A stretch of 64,000 nucleotides of DNA. Source: Montifringilla adamsi. Lineage: Eukaryota; Chordata; Aves; Passeriformes; Passeridae. Shown here one piece after another: positions 47,412 to 59,078 of this stretch. The translations under genes and the position numbers were made by a program. The notes beneath the pieces were generated by a model. That model had not been told where the DNA came from. It saw only the letters and a program-made list of their open reading frames with translations, and made no database searches. Position 1 is the stretch's first letter. Each line of letters starts with the position of its first letter. Where the stretch lies: assembly GCA_017590115.1 (NCBI GenBank), contig JAGGNK010007004.1:8492418-8556417 (forward strand). The letters are read 5' to 3'.

Positions 47412-49759
47412 CCTTAATACACAGTTTGTATGCCTGTACCAAACCATCTTTGCTCAGAAGAAAGGTCAGGAAGTGTCACCACGTGGTCACATCAGTGCTA
47501 ATTCTGTGTACTTTTCCTCCTGGGCAATCAGAAAGATTTTGCTGGATGGCAAATGGACTTCTGACTTAGGTATGGGTGTGAAGATTTTCTTAAGTAAGGC
47601 TAAGCTATATTGCTTGAATTTTTTTACCATTAATCTCTTCATAGGGTGTGAAAATGGGCATCTCCCACCAGGCTTCTTCCTTTCTCCTGCAATTTGCTCA
47701 AGCCACACCCTCACCTCTCCATTCTAGCAATGGGGAGTGTCCTGGTCACAGGTCCTGCCACACTGTGGTGTCCACAGTGCCAGCTGTAAAGTGGATGTAT
47801 GGCCAGCACTGCCAGATTTTAAAACCTGTGAAGGTTCAGGCTCTGGCCTCACTCAAGACTTGCAGGAGAAACCCTGGCTTGAGTTTAAAAAAGACACGGG
47901 TACACACACGCATGCGTACAGACAGTCTGGCACACATTCTGTTTTTCTGGAGGGACCACTGCGTGCCTCTTTATCTTCTCCTCCCACCCACTCATCCCTT
48001 CTGACACTCACCATAGCTGTGACCACTTGTATTCTATTTAGCTGGATTTTCCAGGCACTTCAGAGTAGTAGGTGTTGCTATATATATAGTGCCTAAACAC
48101 TTCTGTTGAGGCTGAAGAGTAAGTAAAACACTGTTGCATTACTTGGTCCACCAAGTGATCAGGATATCCCTCACACAAATATCTGCAGTGTTGCAGAAGG
48201 AAATGTCACCTTGTGTTGGCCACAGCTGTCCCTGAGCTCTTCTGCTGAAAGCTGCACTGCTCCGCTTAAGAACCTCTGTGGCAAAAGGATCTCCAGGCAG
48301 ATTTATTTTCTTTTACCTGTGGCTGATGAAACAGTGTTAACCCTAATTTGGTGTCCAGTTGCCCATTTAGCTCTGGCTGGCCACAGTCAGAGAGGTTTTA
48401 TGAAGGACCACTGCCGAAACTCATGACCCTGACTAAAACCCAGGAGCAGCTCAATGCTCTGGCAATGATTATTTACATGTTACATGCTGTATTTGGTCAT
48501 GTTCAGTAACTCTGCAGTAATCAGACAAGATGGAATGGCGGCTTGTCAGCTGATTTAATTAAAACCACATTGTTTCTTTTTATTTTTTTTCTTTTTTATT
48601 GCCTCTCACACATCATTAATATTCTGTCTAAGACGCGCCTGCAATCTAAAGATTGGAATCAGTCTCATTGTGCTCTTTCCAAGCTTGAATTCCCAGACAC
48701 ACAAACCTGGGAAAGAGTTTTAAAGGGACAGGTAATAGTTAGAAACTAATTTGATTACATTGAAATGGACCACTCATTTGTCCAAATAAATGCTTATTAA
48801 GGGACCAGTCTTTCAGGTTGCTTTTAAATGCAATGCAGGCTTGGCTTTCACGGATATGAGTGGGAATAGAATATATTTAGGATTTCCCAGGAATCAGGTC
48901 TTTGCTCCGCAGTCTTCTGCTCATTCAAATTGTTGGTTATGCAAATATATTAAAAAGACTCGAGTCAGTAACACTGCACCCATTTTAGCTTGGTTTATTA
49001 TTTAGGTCTTTAGCAGCAGTGCTGTATTGTCCCTTTTCTGAAATGACAGGTAAGATCCATTTCACGGGTGCAGTGTTAGGAAACTCCCCAGTCAGACCAT
49101 TCCCTCTGGGTCTCTCTGGCAGTGGCACTGCCAAGGTCAGAGACTTTCTGGGACTGAAGGCCCTTCCTTGGCCTGGCTCCCCACACACCCCACTCACATC
49201 ACGCCAGCTTTGCCATGGCAGAGGTGGCAGAGTCCCAGATGTCTCATTCCATAAAGCCACTTGTTCCTGGGGCAGTGACACAGAAACAGCCCAAGCTGCT
49301 GCCTCCAGGGAGGGACCCCAGCAAGGAACCCCTGGGATTTTATCCCATCACAGTCTCCCCGTGGCCAGTCTCGCTCCTCCTCCTGAGTCTTCAGCTCCTG
49401 CCCCATCTCTGTGTCCATCCACCTTGCTGCCATCACTTGTTTTCATCTCCCTTGTCCAAAAGGTTGGCAATTCCCATCTGCTGCTGTGTCTCAGTGTCCA
49501 TTCACCTGGCTGGCTGTCACATGCCTCTGTGCCCTTTGTCATCCCAAAGGTCAGCAGTTCATCCTCTTGTCCTGGGCTCCCACCCAGAGCTCAGCCTGTA
49601 CTTCAGTCTGCATTTAAATCTGCTTCTCAGCCTGCATTTCCATCTGCAGCTTGCGAGCCCAGCTACCTGCACCAGAGGTGTTCCTCAACAACAGCACGTC
49701 AGCCAGCACGTGCACTCGATTTACAGCCAGATTACAAGGCAAAAAATAAATCTAGCATT
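47412..49759. other. Intergenic sequence downstream of the minus-strand gene
   Basis: About 2.3 kb contains no supported exon. It lies past the inferred cleavage site of the minus-strand KCNQ1-like transcript. A segment at about 48,430-48,560 is AT-rich and unique with TAATTA-like motifs. Long plus frames begin at 49,019. Confidence 0.5.
49411..49578. repeat. Imperfect tandem repeat of about 84 bp
   Basis: Two adjacent segments share the order tgtccatyca-cct, ctgccatcac or ctgtcacatg, a CCCTTTGTC/CCCTTGTCC block and an aaaggt...gcaattcccatc/gcagttcatcct block, at an offset of about 84 bases. The copies are clearly diverged. The repeat underlies the long Ser/Leu/Pro-rich plus frames at 49,019-49,991. 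Confidence 0.5.
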
Positions 49760-50786
49760 TAAAATTATATACAGCAGTTTATTTAAACAGCGATTAACTT
49801 TCATCAACAGTGTGTGCATTTCTGTTTTCTTTAAGGAACCCTGCCACTCTCAATCACAGCTGCAGCCCTCCTGCAGCACCCTGCTACTCCGTGGCTTTAA
49901 CCCAGCCTCACACATAGTTCATAGCCAATTACCATACAGGTTCCTTATGTTAAAATTAAGGCAACAGGAGTCAACAACCTCTGCTGAATGAAGGTAAAAG
50001 CTTGAGAACATTTTGCATAACAGTCATCAGCGTAGCTGATAACTATTACAGTGTTCTGGTGAAGTAAGCCTACGCAGATCCTATCTCTCCTGCCTGTCTG
50101 TTCCAACATGCATCTCATCTCACTGGCAGCCCTTTGCTTTAATTAGCTGAAGTCTCTGCTTCAGCCTTTCATATGTCAACCAGCCTGTGTACACTTCCAT
50201 ATTTTTAATCAGTAGCCTGTTGTCTTTACTTTGTCATTCGCACTAGCATATAAATCTGCCCTTCTTATGATCCTCACTGCTTGGTAGAAGTCAAAACATG
50301 CTGTTTAATTTTCCTGTTCACTGATTTCCATTTGTTTCATGTTCAAATGCTGGCTCCTTTCCCCCTTTCGGGCATGCTGTGAGCATTAAACTTAGTGATT
50401 ACATGCCAAAAGAACAGTTCTTTTCCCCTTCTGTGCCCACAAATGGGTCATCCTAACCCTGGCTGGGATGCTTCCCTTGACAGCGTGCCCTGTGCCTGTG
50501 TGCTCAGCCCGGCTGGGGCTGGGGGATGGGAGCTGGGCTGCCGCGGGCTGGCAGAGTTTAGCTAACGATGGCTAAAATAAAACAGGTGCAGAACTTATGT
50601 GCTCTCCTAAGGTCGTGACTGGCTTCTTGCTGTTTCTTCTCTCTTTTTTTTTTCTCTTTTTTTTTCCTCGTTAATCTACTACTGCAGAATATTTCATTTC
50701 ACCCATAAGACAGATGAGGACACCAAGACTGAGAAATACCCGGATGTGGAAGAGCGAGAGGCTCACGTGTGGCTGTCCACTGGCTT
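49760..50786 (-). other. KCNQ1: 3'UTR of the KCNQ1-like gene
   Basis: The roughly 1 kb on the minus strand after the stop codon at 50,789-50,787 contains no further exon. It ends at the only AATAAA hexamer on this strand (49,783-49,778), followed about 30-45 bases later by a U/GU-rich element suitable for cleavage and polyadenylation (near 49,750-49,733). Cleavage is therefore placed near 49,760. A T-rich run at 50,641-50,668 (plus) gives an A/G-rich patch in the mRNA. The UTR boundaries are inferred from sequence signals only. Confidence 0.55.
49778..49783 (-). terminator. Polyadenylation signal AATAAA
   Basis: On the minus strand this is AATAAA followed within about 45 bases by TTTATTTTTTGCCTTGT, a typical downstream U/GU element. 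No other AATAAA was seen on the minus strand between here and the stop codon at 50,787. Confidence 0.6.
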
Positions 50787-50942
50787 TCACATCTTCTGGG
50801 TCACTGGGGGGGACTCTGTGGGTGCCTGTGGATGTCTGACAGGTGGGGTGGCTGGCCCCGGCATCTGTGCCTGGGGCTGCTCCCCCAGCTGAGCCTGGAG
50901 TGTGCTCAGGATGTCATCCAGCTTCTGGTCCATCTGCATGAC
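50787..50942 (-). CDS. KCNQ1: Terminal coding exon of a KCNQ1-type (Kv7) potassium channel
   Basis: This minus-strand exon starts right after a good acceptor (TTCTGCTCTCTGATTCCCTA then ACAG) in phase 0 and encodes 51 residues to a TGA at 50,789-50,787. It begins VMQMDQKLDDILSTLQAQLG. This aligns with the start of the human KCNQ1 last exon, which as I recall opens at Val599 in phase 0 with VTQLDQRLALIT, and more loosely with KCNQ4/5 (VQSIEHKLDLLL). The segment is the second half of helix D, the C-terminal coiled coil that sets Kv7 tetramer assembly at the inner side of the plasma membrane. The remaining 31 residues are rich in Pro and Gln (GEQPQAQMPGP, TPPVRHPQAP) and do not resemble the human tail. 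A seven-C run (plus 50,806-50,812) sets the last frame, so a length error there would change the final ten or so residues. No upstream exon lies in the window. KCNQ1 itself is most likely; a KCNQ1 paralogue is possible. Confidence 0.65.
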   Translation of the reverse strand, partial: VMQMDQKLDDILSTLQAQLGEQPQAQMPGPATPPVRHPQAPTESPPVTQKM

Positions 50943-51501
50943 CTGTTAGGGAATCAGAGAGCAGAAGTGGTGTCAGATGGTTGCAAATGCTTCTGGTGAG
51001 AGGCACTCCGAGGCCAAAAGCAAGGAAAAAGCCTGGCAGGGAGCATGGGCATTTGAGAGCCACATGCTCCCTAAGTTTTGTCCAGCCTGATTTTGTCTAG
51101 AGCAGATGACACTGCAAAGTCACAGGGAGAATGGCAGTAGAAGGACAGGACATTGCTGGCCCGAGGATCGGTTCAACCATTTTGTCTCTCGGCCTTTTCC
51201 CAGGGCTGATGATGATGCATCCTGCAAATATCTGCCCTGAAACTCTCCTTCACTCTTTGGTTTATTGTGAATGTTTTTTTCCCAGTACCTCTCCCAGCCT
51301 TCACCACCCTTGGTTGTAGGACATCATGCTTTCCATTACTGTCCTGGGAAATGAAACAGCCTCTCCTCCCTTCCCACTGTAAATAGATGCCTCAGTGATA
51401 CACGTTACAGTCAGAGATCCTACCAGATATGGTGTTTATTCCCATGCATTTTTAGGAGGATAGCCTACTAAAACCCTCATATTAACACCAATGACTTCAT
51501 T

Positions 51502-51523
51502 AAAAAAAAAAAACCAAAAAACC
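51502..51523. repeat. Short A-rich AACC tract
   Basis: Eleven A are followed by CC, six A and CC. It is the same motif style as the tracts at 20.4 and 34.6 kb. Confidence 0.8.
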
Positions 51524-51619
51524 AGCCATTCTATAGGAAGACATGCTAATTCCTTCTCTCATTTCTTTGCTTTCTGGCTGAAATTTCTCAGTTATAGTCC
51601 CTAGTAGAGGAGTCTTTCC

Positions 51620-51683
51620 TAATTATTATTATTATTATTATCATTATTATTATCCTAGTTATCATTCTTATCATTATCATTAA
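51620..51683. repeat. ATT/ATC trinucleotide microsatellite
   Basis: The segment is mostly ATT repeats with ATC variants that become more frequent toward the right, ending in TTATCATTATCATTAAG. It lies inside the inferred intron. Confidence 0.92.
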
Positions 51684-54053
51684 GCAGGGAAAGGCAAATA
51701 TGAATTTTTAAAGGGAAGTTGCACTCATGCTTCCTAGTAATTTTAAAGTTCTGATCTTTTTTTAGGAGCACATAGCTGGCATCATCCCCTTGTGCTGGTA
51801 GGGCTTGCCTTCACTGCAAATGGCTCCCACTTGCCTCAGCCTCACCCAGTGGGACAGGCTGGGGGCCGGGGGCTGCTTGAATTTGCTCCAAAGGCAGAAC
51901 TATGGCCAGCATCATGTAATCAGCTGGGATCACTTCTAATGATGCTTGAACACAGTGCAGCTTTGTGTTATAGATGAGCCCAAGAAAAAGGAGCATTTTG
52001 AAGAACATTGAATGGTTCACTTTACAGTTATCTGCCGTGAAACTATGAGCCTCTGCAAACTGTGATCTGTCCCAGTGGGTCTAATAAACTTTGATAGCAA
52101 ACCTTTTAGAGTGATATCAGATCCAAACCGAGCTTTCATTAAAAAGGGAGGCAGAGAGAATGAGAGAGAGAACGATTCCAGCCTTTTTCTGTGCAAAGAT
52201 AACTTTGGAAATAGCCATTGGCAGCATGGACTGAAAGCTTAGCAGGCTGGGAAAGCCAAGGCAGGGAAAATCACCTTATCCGCTTTTGCCTCTTCTGTCT
52301 CTTCTCACTCCAAGTGTTGGCTCCCCTGTGGGCCCCTCAAACCTCAAGGTACCAGGAGCTTATTCAAGTTTTATCTCTTTGGTAACCACTATTCTCTCCT
52401 AAATGCAACCTGCTGGGGAAAGAAGGAGCAGAGAATCTCTGCTACATCATAGAGGGAGAGACGTGCTGGTCTCTCTTCCATTCCTGTATTTACAGCTTCT
52501 GGTAGAAAAGCCCTTCTCCCTGCCTCTGTTTAGGTGTGGGTCTGAGTTATCTGAGGCAGTGTTTACAAGCCAGAAGGGAGTGTTTAGGATGTGGGTTGGA
52601 CAGCAGAGACCTTCACTACAATTTCTGCCTTCCAGGTGTGTGGCCAGAACTGCCTGAGCAGTTAATCACTGACAAAAGCACTGATATTGCTCTGTCTCAG
52701 GCACAACAGCCCCAAATTCTGCTCAGCATTGACTTGGCTGAGAGTCTGAAAGTCACTAGTGGTTTAAGGGTTAAGCAGCATGGAATTAATTTGAAAACCA
52801 CAGCCTTTATTTTCTCCTCCATTCTTGAAAAGCCTGTTTGGCTGATGCTGGTAATGACTCAACAGAATCTTTCTTAAGCAGAAATGTTGCTGCAGAGCAG
52901 AAACTAAAGCAGAACTAATGTATTGCAATAGGGTACAAAGAAGTGTAGGCAGGGAAATGGGATCAGGCAGATGAAAGCTCTTTTGGGGCTTTCTTTTGTG
53001 AGGCTTTGTTGATTTTGATCTGCACGCTTTATCTTAGATAAGCTATGCCTGCATATTCCATATCATTTAAACTTGCTGTATTTCACTGTATTTTGCCAGC
53101 TCAGTGAAAGAATGTGACAGGGAATAATTTTATGCACTCTTTTTTCCAGGAGAAGAGAAGGGTGGAGAATATTTATTTGTAGGGATGGAAACTGAGAAAT
53201 CCTTACACAGGGGAGCAGATTACACTACACTTCTGTCACACCTTCCACATGAGGATCAGTAAATATTTCCTGAATGCCAGCAAACAAAACTGCATAGTTC
53301 TCCTGTGTCAATCATACATGGGAGGGTTTTCATGATAATTTTTGAGATTAGAAGCAGAAATTAAGTGCAAAAATTAAGTGGCCCATAGGAAGATGTAGTC
53401 AGCACCTTGTGGAATTGGAGGTTTTTAAAGAAGGGTCTGATTTGGAGGCTGGTTAACTCTGATCAGGGAGTGGCAAAAGAAGAGCTGTGGACACTTGGCC
53501 CGAGGTCAGTAGGATGACTGGCAGGGTTAGAGGAATTTTCACATGGGTGAAGGTTTTTTCCACAGGAGGGTCCTGGTTTCAGGTTTCTCCAAATCCACCT
53601 CACAGCTCTTACTTTCCCTAAGCCCAAACAGAAGTTGCCTGTTTTGAGCAACACCCCCAGGCAAGTGCTGAGAAAGGGTTAAACAGAGCAACATGTTTTT
53701 CAGATAAGTAAAGTGAGAAGCCATCCAGAGCTGGCTGCAGAGTTTCCAGAGAGATGTGATACGGCTCTTGCTGGCTTGGTGGAGACAGGTGAGCTTGGCA
53801 GCTGTCCATGGGCAAATGGCAACAAAACTCCCGTTCTCCCACATCACAATAGCGCTCTGGAGATGATCTATAAAATTGTTAAAATGCTTTTATATCCTTT
53901 CAACTGCCCTGTAGAAAGGAGACTTGCAAAAGCAGTTTAAAATATTGCACTGTTGTTGGGACTGTGAGGTGAGCTGAAGGAGTGTTGAAATGTGTATTTA
54001 TTCTAACATCCCCCCATAAAAGGAGGCTGGACTCCACGGTGACATGCAGGACT

Positions 54054-54089
54054 GTTAGAAAAAAAAGAAAAAGAGAAAAAAAAAAAAAG
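54054..54089. repeat. A-rich AAAAAAGAAAAAG tract
   Basis: This purine-only run of about 36 bases contains long A stretches broken by single G. It is simple sequence within the inferred intron. Confidence 0.85.
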
Positions 54090-57000
54090 CCCTGCCACCA
54101 GCTCCAGCGAGGCACAGCAAGCCACAAAGTCAGTCAAACCATGGGGCTCAAGGTGTCCCTCCCGTTCTCCTTGAGCACCAGATTGGCTTTCAACACCCAT
54201 GGGTTGTCTGAGGATTCTTTTGAGCCTCTGTTTGTGAGAGCTGGTGATGCTTAAATACATCTTTTTATCTCAGTTGACTCCTGCTGCAGAAAAGGCTTGT
54301 AGAGAAAGACCCCTGGCATGGCAGCAGGACAGATGAAGAGGGCTGGGTCATAATGGGGGTTTGCCACATGCTGGACAGATTCCAGGCTCCCACGAAAGCT
54401 TTTTTTTTTTCTGGCATATTTTGAACACACAGACCACAAACAAAATGCATGTGTGGAAAACAGTCAGAGTAGCCACATGGTCTCCCCCAGCTCCTGTCAC
54501 TTTAGGCCAGAAAAATCCCTCCCCCTGTTGGTTTGGTGACACCCCTAGGTTTTGTCTATCTTTTTAATATGATTTATGGAGGCTGGGAAAGCCAGTAGCA
54601 ATTATGTGCACAACACACTGACTTGAGCTATTTCCAGAGAGGCAGCAGAAGGGGAAGATGGTCTGCTGGAGCACTGGAGTAAATCTGCAAACCCACAAAC
54701 ACACTCACATGTTGCTAAATCAGTGAAGCTTTGCACCAAAAGCTTAACCCCACAGATTACATAAAGTTGCTGTCACCTCCTGGAGGCTCTGCTCTCTCCC
54801 TCCCTGCCTTGGTGCAGTTCATCCTGCAGCACCTCCAGGCTGCTGCTACCAGGGATGCAGCACAAAATGCAGGGGAAAGAGGGGGCAGCCCAATCAGAAT
54901 GTCATGGAGCAACAGCAACTTCTGCTTTTGGTTGAGCTGGATTGACTCTGGCTTCCCGTTTGCCTCGCTGCAGGGCAGAAAGCTGTGAGCCCACAGGACA
55001 GCCCAGGGTGTCCTGGCAGGGCTGGAGGGTGGAAGAGGCACTGTGTGGCTGAGCCCCATCCCTGCTGTCAGAGCTGCTGCATGAGGGGGGCTTTGTCCTG
55101 GGAGATAACATATCCAGATGTCCCCTCCTTGCCACGCAGCCCTGGTCCCACAGCAAGCTGCAAACCTAAGCATGGACAACCCAGAGCCCCCAGAACCCCC
55201 AGAACCCAGAGGAAGCCAGGAGCTCAGCAAGGCCATCCCCAGGGGCTTTGCCTGGTGGTGTGATATTTCCCAGCTGACACTGCAAAGTCAACCCCATCTG
55301 GGGCCATGCAAACATTATATCCCAGCCCAGGGTTTCCAAAGCAGCAGAGTCCTGAGCTCAGCCCACTGAACACCCCTTCTCTAGCAGTGCCCAACTCTGT
55401 GCTCTTGGCTTTACTATTCCTCTGTTTCCAGCCCTTGCTGCAGTTCCTGCTCCCGAGGTAGCTCCAATGAATCAGGATCCACTCTCTGCAGCTCTGACTT
55501 AAACACAGCTGCCTGGAGGGTTTTAACACCAACTGCTTGGAAAAGAGTCGTTTGATAGGTAGGATTTATTTTATATGGATGGAAGCGTGCATATGAACCT
55601 CAGTCTGCCATGAGCTATTTCTACCTGCGGGTATGTGTTTCTGATACTCCCAGCTGTTATTTGTGATAGGTCACCTAAGGTCAGTTTGCAGGAGAAAATG
55701 GTATTAGTATAGTAAAATCAGATGTGGTTTAGTTGAACTGGTGCAATCCATTTTATGGATGCTTCCATTTCTGACTCATGTGACATATTGATTTAGCTTA
55801 AGCTCGTTATCCAGAAATTTGTACCATTTTCACATATTGACCAGGTCTGTCACATGATGTTTCTTCTCATTCCAGATGGTGGATTGATTTGATTAGATCC
55901 TGTGTTTAGCTTTATATGCACATCTGGTCTTGTAGCTTCTCTCTGCCTACAGTTACACCCAATTATTCAAACTAATTGCCTATTGTACACTTCGAAGCCT
56001 GAATTGTTTATTTTAGGAATTGCTTTATTTTTTAGCATGTGGATTTATTGCTGCCCAGAGACTGCTGATTCTGGGAAGGGACATCTTTTGTCTACAGCAC
56101 TGCCTGCAAAACTGCCTCCCTCTCACCTTGCTTGTCCTGTTAGAGATATTGCACTGAGGTGGAATGCTGAATCCACTAAAACTTTTTTTCCCTTCAGCAA
56201 GGCCAGACAATGTCAGTGCTGACATAACCTGTTGGTAGCTGTGAGGAAGCCAATGGCCACACCAGGCACAGAGACTGGGACTAGCCTGGGGAGATTTCTC
56301 TTGTGCAAGGTGAGGCTCTGGAGCAGCCTCTGAGCCCGCTCCAACCAAGTGCTTATGGATGTGCTTGAAGCATGGGAAGAGTCTTCCTGAGTTCACTAAA
56401 TATTTAAGTGCTTTGCTGGAGTGGAGCCAGAATGGTCAACAGTTTGCAGGATTATAACTTTGGGATAAGCTTTTGGAGTCTCCTAAGTACTCATACACAC
56501 ATATGCCCAGAGGTATATCTACACCACCATTTTTCAGGTCTCTGAGGAGTAATAATTGTCATCTATCATGACATCCTTCTGGAAAAAACCTTGGCGTTCA
56601 TATTAGCAGAGAACTAGCAGCTTGTGTCTCTTAAACAACAGGAGGGCTTTGATGAACAGGATCCATTAACTGGCTGGTTTTGGGATGAGTTGTGACGGAG
56701 TTGGAAGTGGCGTCAATTCTACAACAATGCTGTAGAAAAAAAAATAGCAGCACTGCCAGGTGGCACAGACACAGGGAAGCACCTCACAGTGGGACATCAG
56801 TGTCCTGCAGCCATCTGCCAGCACTACCTGGCCCAGCACTGAGCTGTGCTCCCCTTGCTGGGCTCTGCTGAGGGTGCAGGCAGCACGGAAACACCAGCTC
56901 CACACCAGGAGCTCTAGCCAGTAACCTCAAAGGTCAGGTAAACAGGTACATGAGTAGAACCTAAATAAGCTCCACTTCCATGGCAGGCTGTTGTTCTGGC

Positions 57001-58986
57001 AGATCCAGTTCTTCATGAACACATAAAAATATGTGAACCACCAGACTGTCATGTTTGACTTATTCCGTGTACCCCTTGGCAGATATCGGCTGTTTATTTT
57101 CATTCCATGAGACTTATCTGGATAACACCACCATTTTCCAGGCCTCCCTTCCTTTCTCCCAAACATCCCCACCCATTCTTAGGTCAGGTGTTACAACCTC
57201 TGTCGGCCTAGGGTATGGTAATCTTTATTTTAAGTATAGCTTCATTTATTTTGGTTTCCATCTACCTTTCCTGTTTCAATGAAAGCACAAAGTCTGTCCC
57301 TCTGCCCTGTGCTCCTGGGGTATTTCCTGCCTGTACCCTCTTGGTGAGCATTTTATTTTTGTATTTCCTATGCCACAGTTGCACTGATGAAGGTCCCCAG
57401 TAAGACCTGTGTCAGTGGCTGATGTTTCTGGTGTAAGATGCCTTTTGCTTAATTGCTAAGCAACTATTACAAGTTCAGCCCTGGCTTTCTAAAGCAGGCC
57501 TGGTCAGCACACAGATTATGTGTTACTGCTTTGGGGAAGGTGTGATTTATTTTTTTAAAATGAATCCTTGCTTCCTAAACAAATGAGGTTTGGCTGATGA
57601 CATATCTGTGTGTATATTGCTATGGCAGCTTTGGATTAAGCTGGCTAACTTCAGACACATTTGCCAGAGAATCCTTGCAGATAAAAAATTTATACAGATT
57701 TCTGAAAGTCAGGCACTCGTGCGGAAGACAGACATCCAAATTAGTGCCTCTTTGAAGGAAGGGCAGAAGAGGAAGGTGAACTGTATTATTAGACCCCAGA
57801 GAATCCACACAGGATGCCCTGACCACAGGAAAAGCTTTATTCAGCTCTTGCCCCTTATTAGCCTCAGATAATCAACCACAAAATAGAGACTCACAGGAAA
57901 CCAGGCAGCATAATTTCTACTGCTCCCAGAAGTACTTGCTCCTGGCTCAAGAAATTCACGTGGTTCCACTCTTTGAGTGGACACAAGGGTACCTTCCCAC
58001 AGCTGCCACTCCACAGCAGCAGCACCCGGCTGCCAGCTGAGCTGGACCTCTCTGAGATTCTTGTCCCATTTTAGCTCTTTGCACGTGCACCTGTCTATCC
58101 TTGTGTCTGCAGCCAGTGCTTTCTGACATTTGGAATTTGTTCCCCCCAGCAGGTGAATGGGACTTTGCAGAACTCTCTGTCTCCTGAGCCATGCACATAA
58201 ATGGATATTTTTATCATTGCAGGACGTTTTGTTCCTCACCCTCCTCTGGATCCTGCTCAGATCCTCCCTGTAATCTTGCCATCTCTCCTTGTGACATGGC
58301 TCCTCAGCCACACCCGGCATGACGCACTGCCCTGCCATTTCTCAGCTCCTTGCATTGTGTGGCTGCAGGTCCTGCTGCAAAGCCAGCATGGAGACAAACA
58401 ACAGGCAAAAAGAACAGAGCCAGCCCGGCCTCAGAAGTGGATCTGCAGCCTCTGTGAGTCACACTGAATTTCACAATAAAGCCACCTTGTAACTTACGCT
58501 CCAAGACGCTGATTAATTTAATTTTTAAATCTCCAAACAATACTGGACAGAGAGGAACAATAAAAAGAAAAAGCAGCACTGAGTACTCCAATGGTGCCAA
58601 ATGAGCACTGAGAAAGGAGTGACCTTAAGCCTTTCACTAGGTGGGTGCAATAACTCAGCATTTTAGATGGGTGTGATGGACTTGGTGTTTGCATCTCACC
58701 TAACCCTTTGAATAGATGGTATCAAGCCTTCACTCTGGCTTTTCTGAGCTCAAATAAATCCCCTCTGTGAGAATGACATCTAACCACACCAGCCTCATGG
58801 CTAGATAGGGTTCACCAGTTCCTTCAAGGGGGAGGTCACTTCGGGCTGTTTCTTTTCAGGTTAGTTGCAAGAATAACTTGCTGATACTGAACCCAGTGGG
58901 AGAATTCCCTTAATCCAGCCCTGCTGACCTGACATACCTGATGGACTGTGAATGCCAAGGTAATTTTCATTACAGCTGTTGATACA

Positions 58987-59021
58987 CAACTGCTCATCAT
59001 TCACACACACCAACTGCTCAT

Positions 59022-59034
<13 letters not shown>
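58987..59034. repeat. 24-bp perfect tandem duplication next to a CA microsatellite
   Basis: A 24-base unit starting caactgctcatcattcac and ending in CA repeats occurs twice in a row without differences. The second copy runs directly into the CA array, which suggests the duplication arose by slippage anchored on the short CA run. Confidence 0.95.

Positions 59035-59073
<39 letters not shown>
59025..59073. repeat. (CA)n microsatellite, about 24 units
   Basis: A pure CA dinucleotide array followed by ATATAT. The minus frame across it reads as Cys-Val repeats and is not a gene. It is long enough to be polymorphic. Confidence 0.97.

Positions 59074-59078
<5 letters not shown>

Noticed and set aside
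50641..50700. Excellent plus-strand acceptor-like sequence (long T/C run ending CTACTGCAG)
   Set aside because: It lies inside the inferred minus-strand 3'UTR and no open plus-strand exon of note or donor follows.
57841..58338. 165-codon minus frame within the inferred intron as an upstream channel exon
   Set aside because: The product does not resemble any Kv7 segment such as helices A-D, S5-pore-S6 or the NRVEDK end expected before the last exon.
58861..59070. Minus frame with Cys-Val repeats
   Set aside because: It is the translation of the CA microsatellite.
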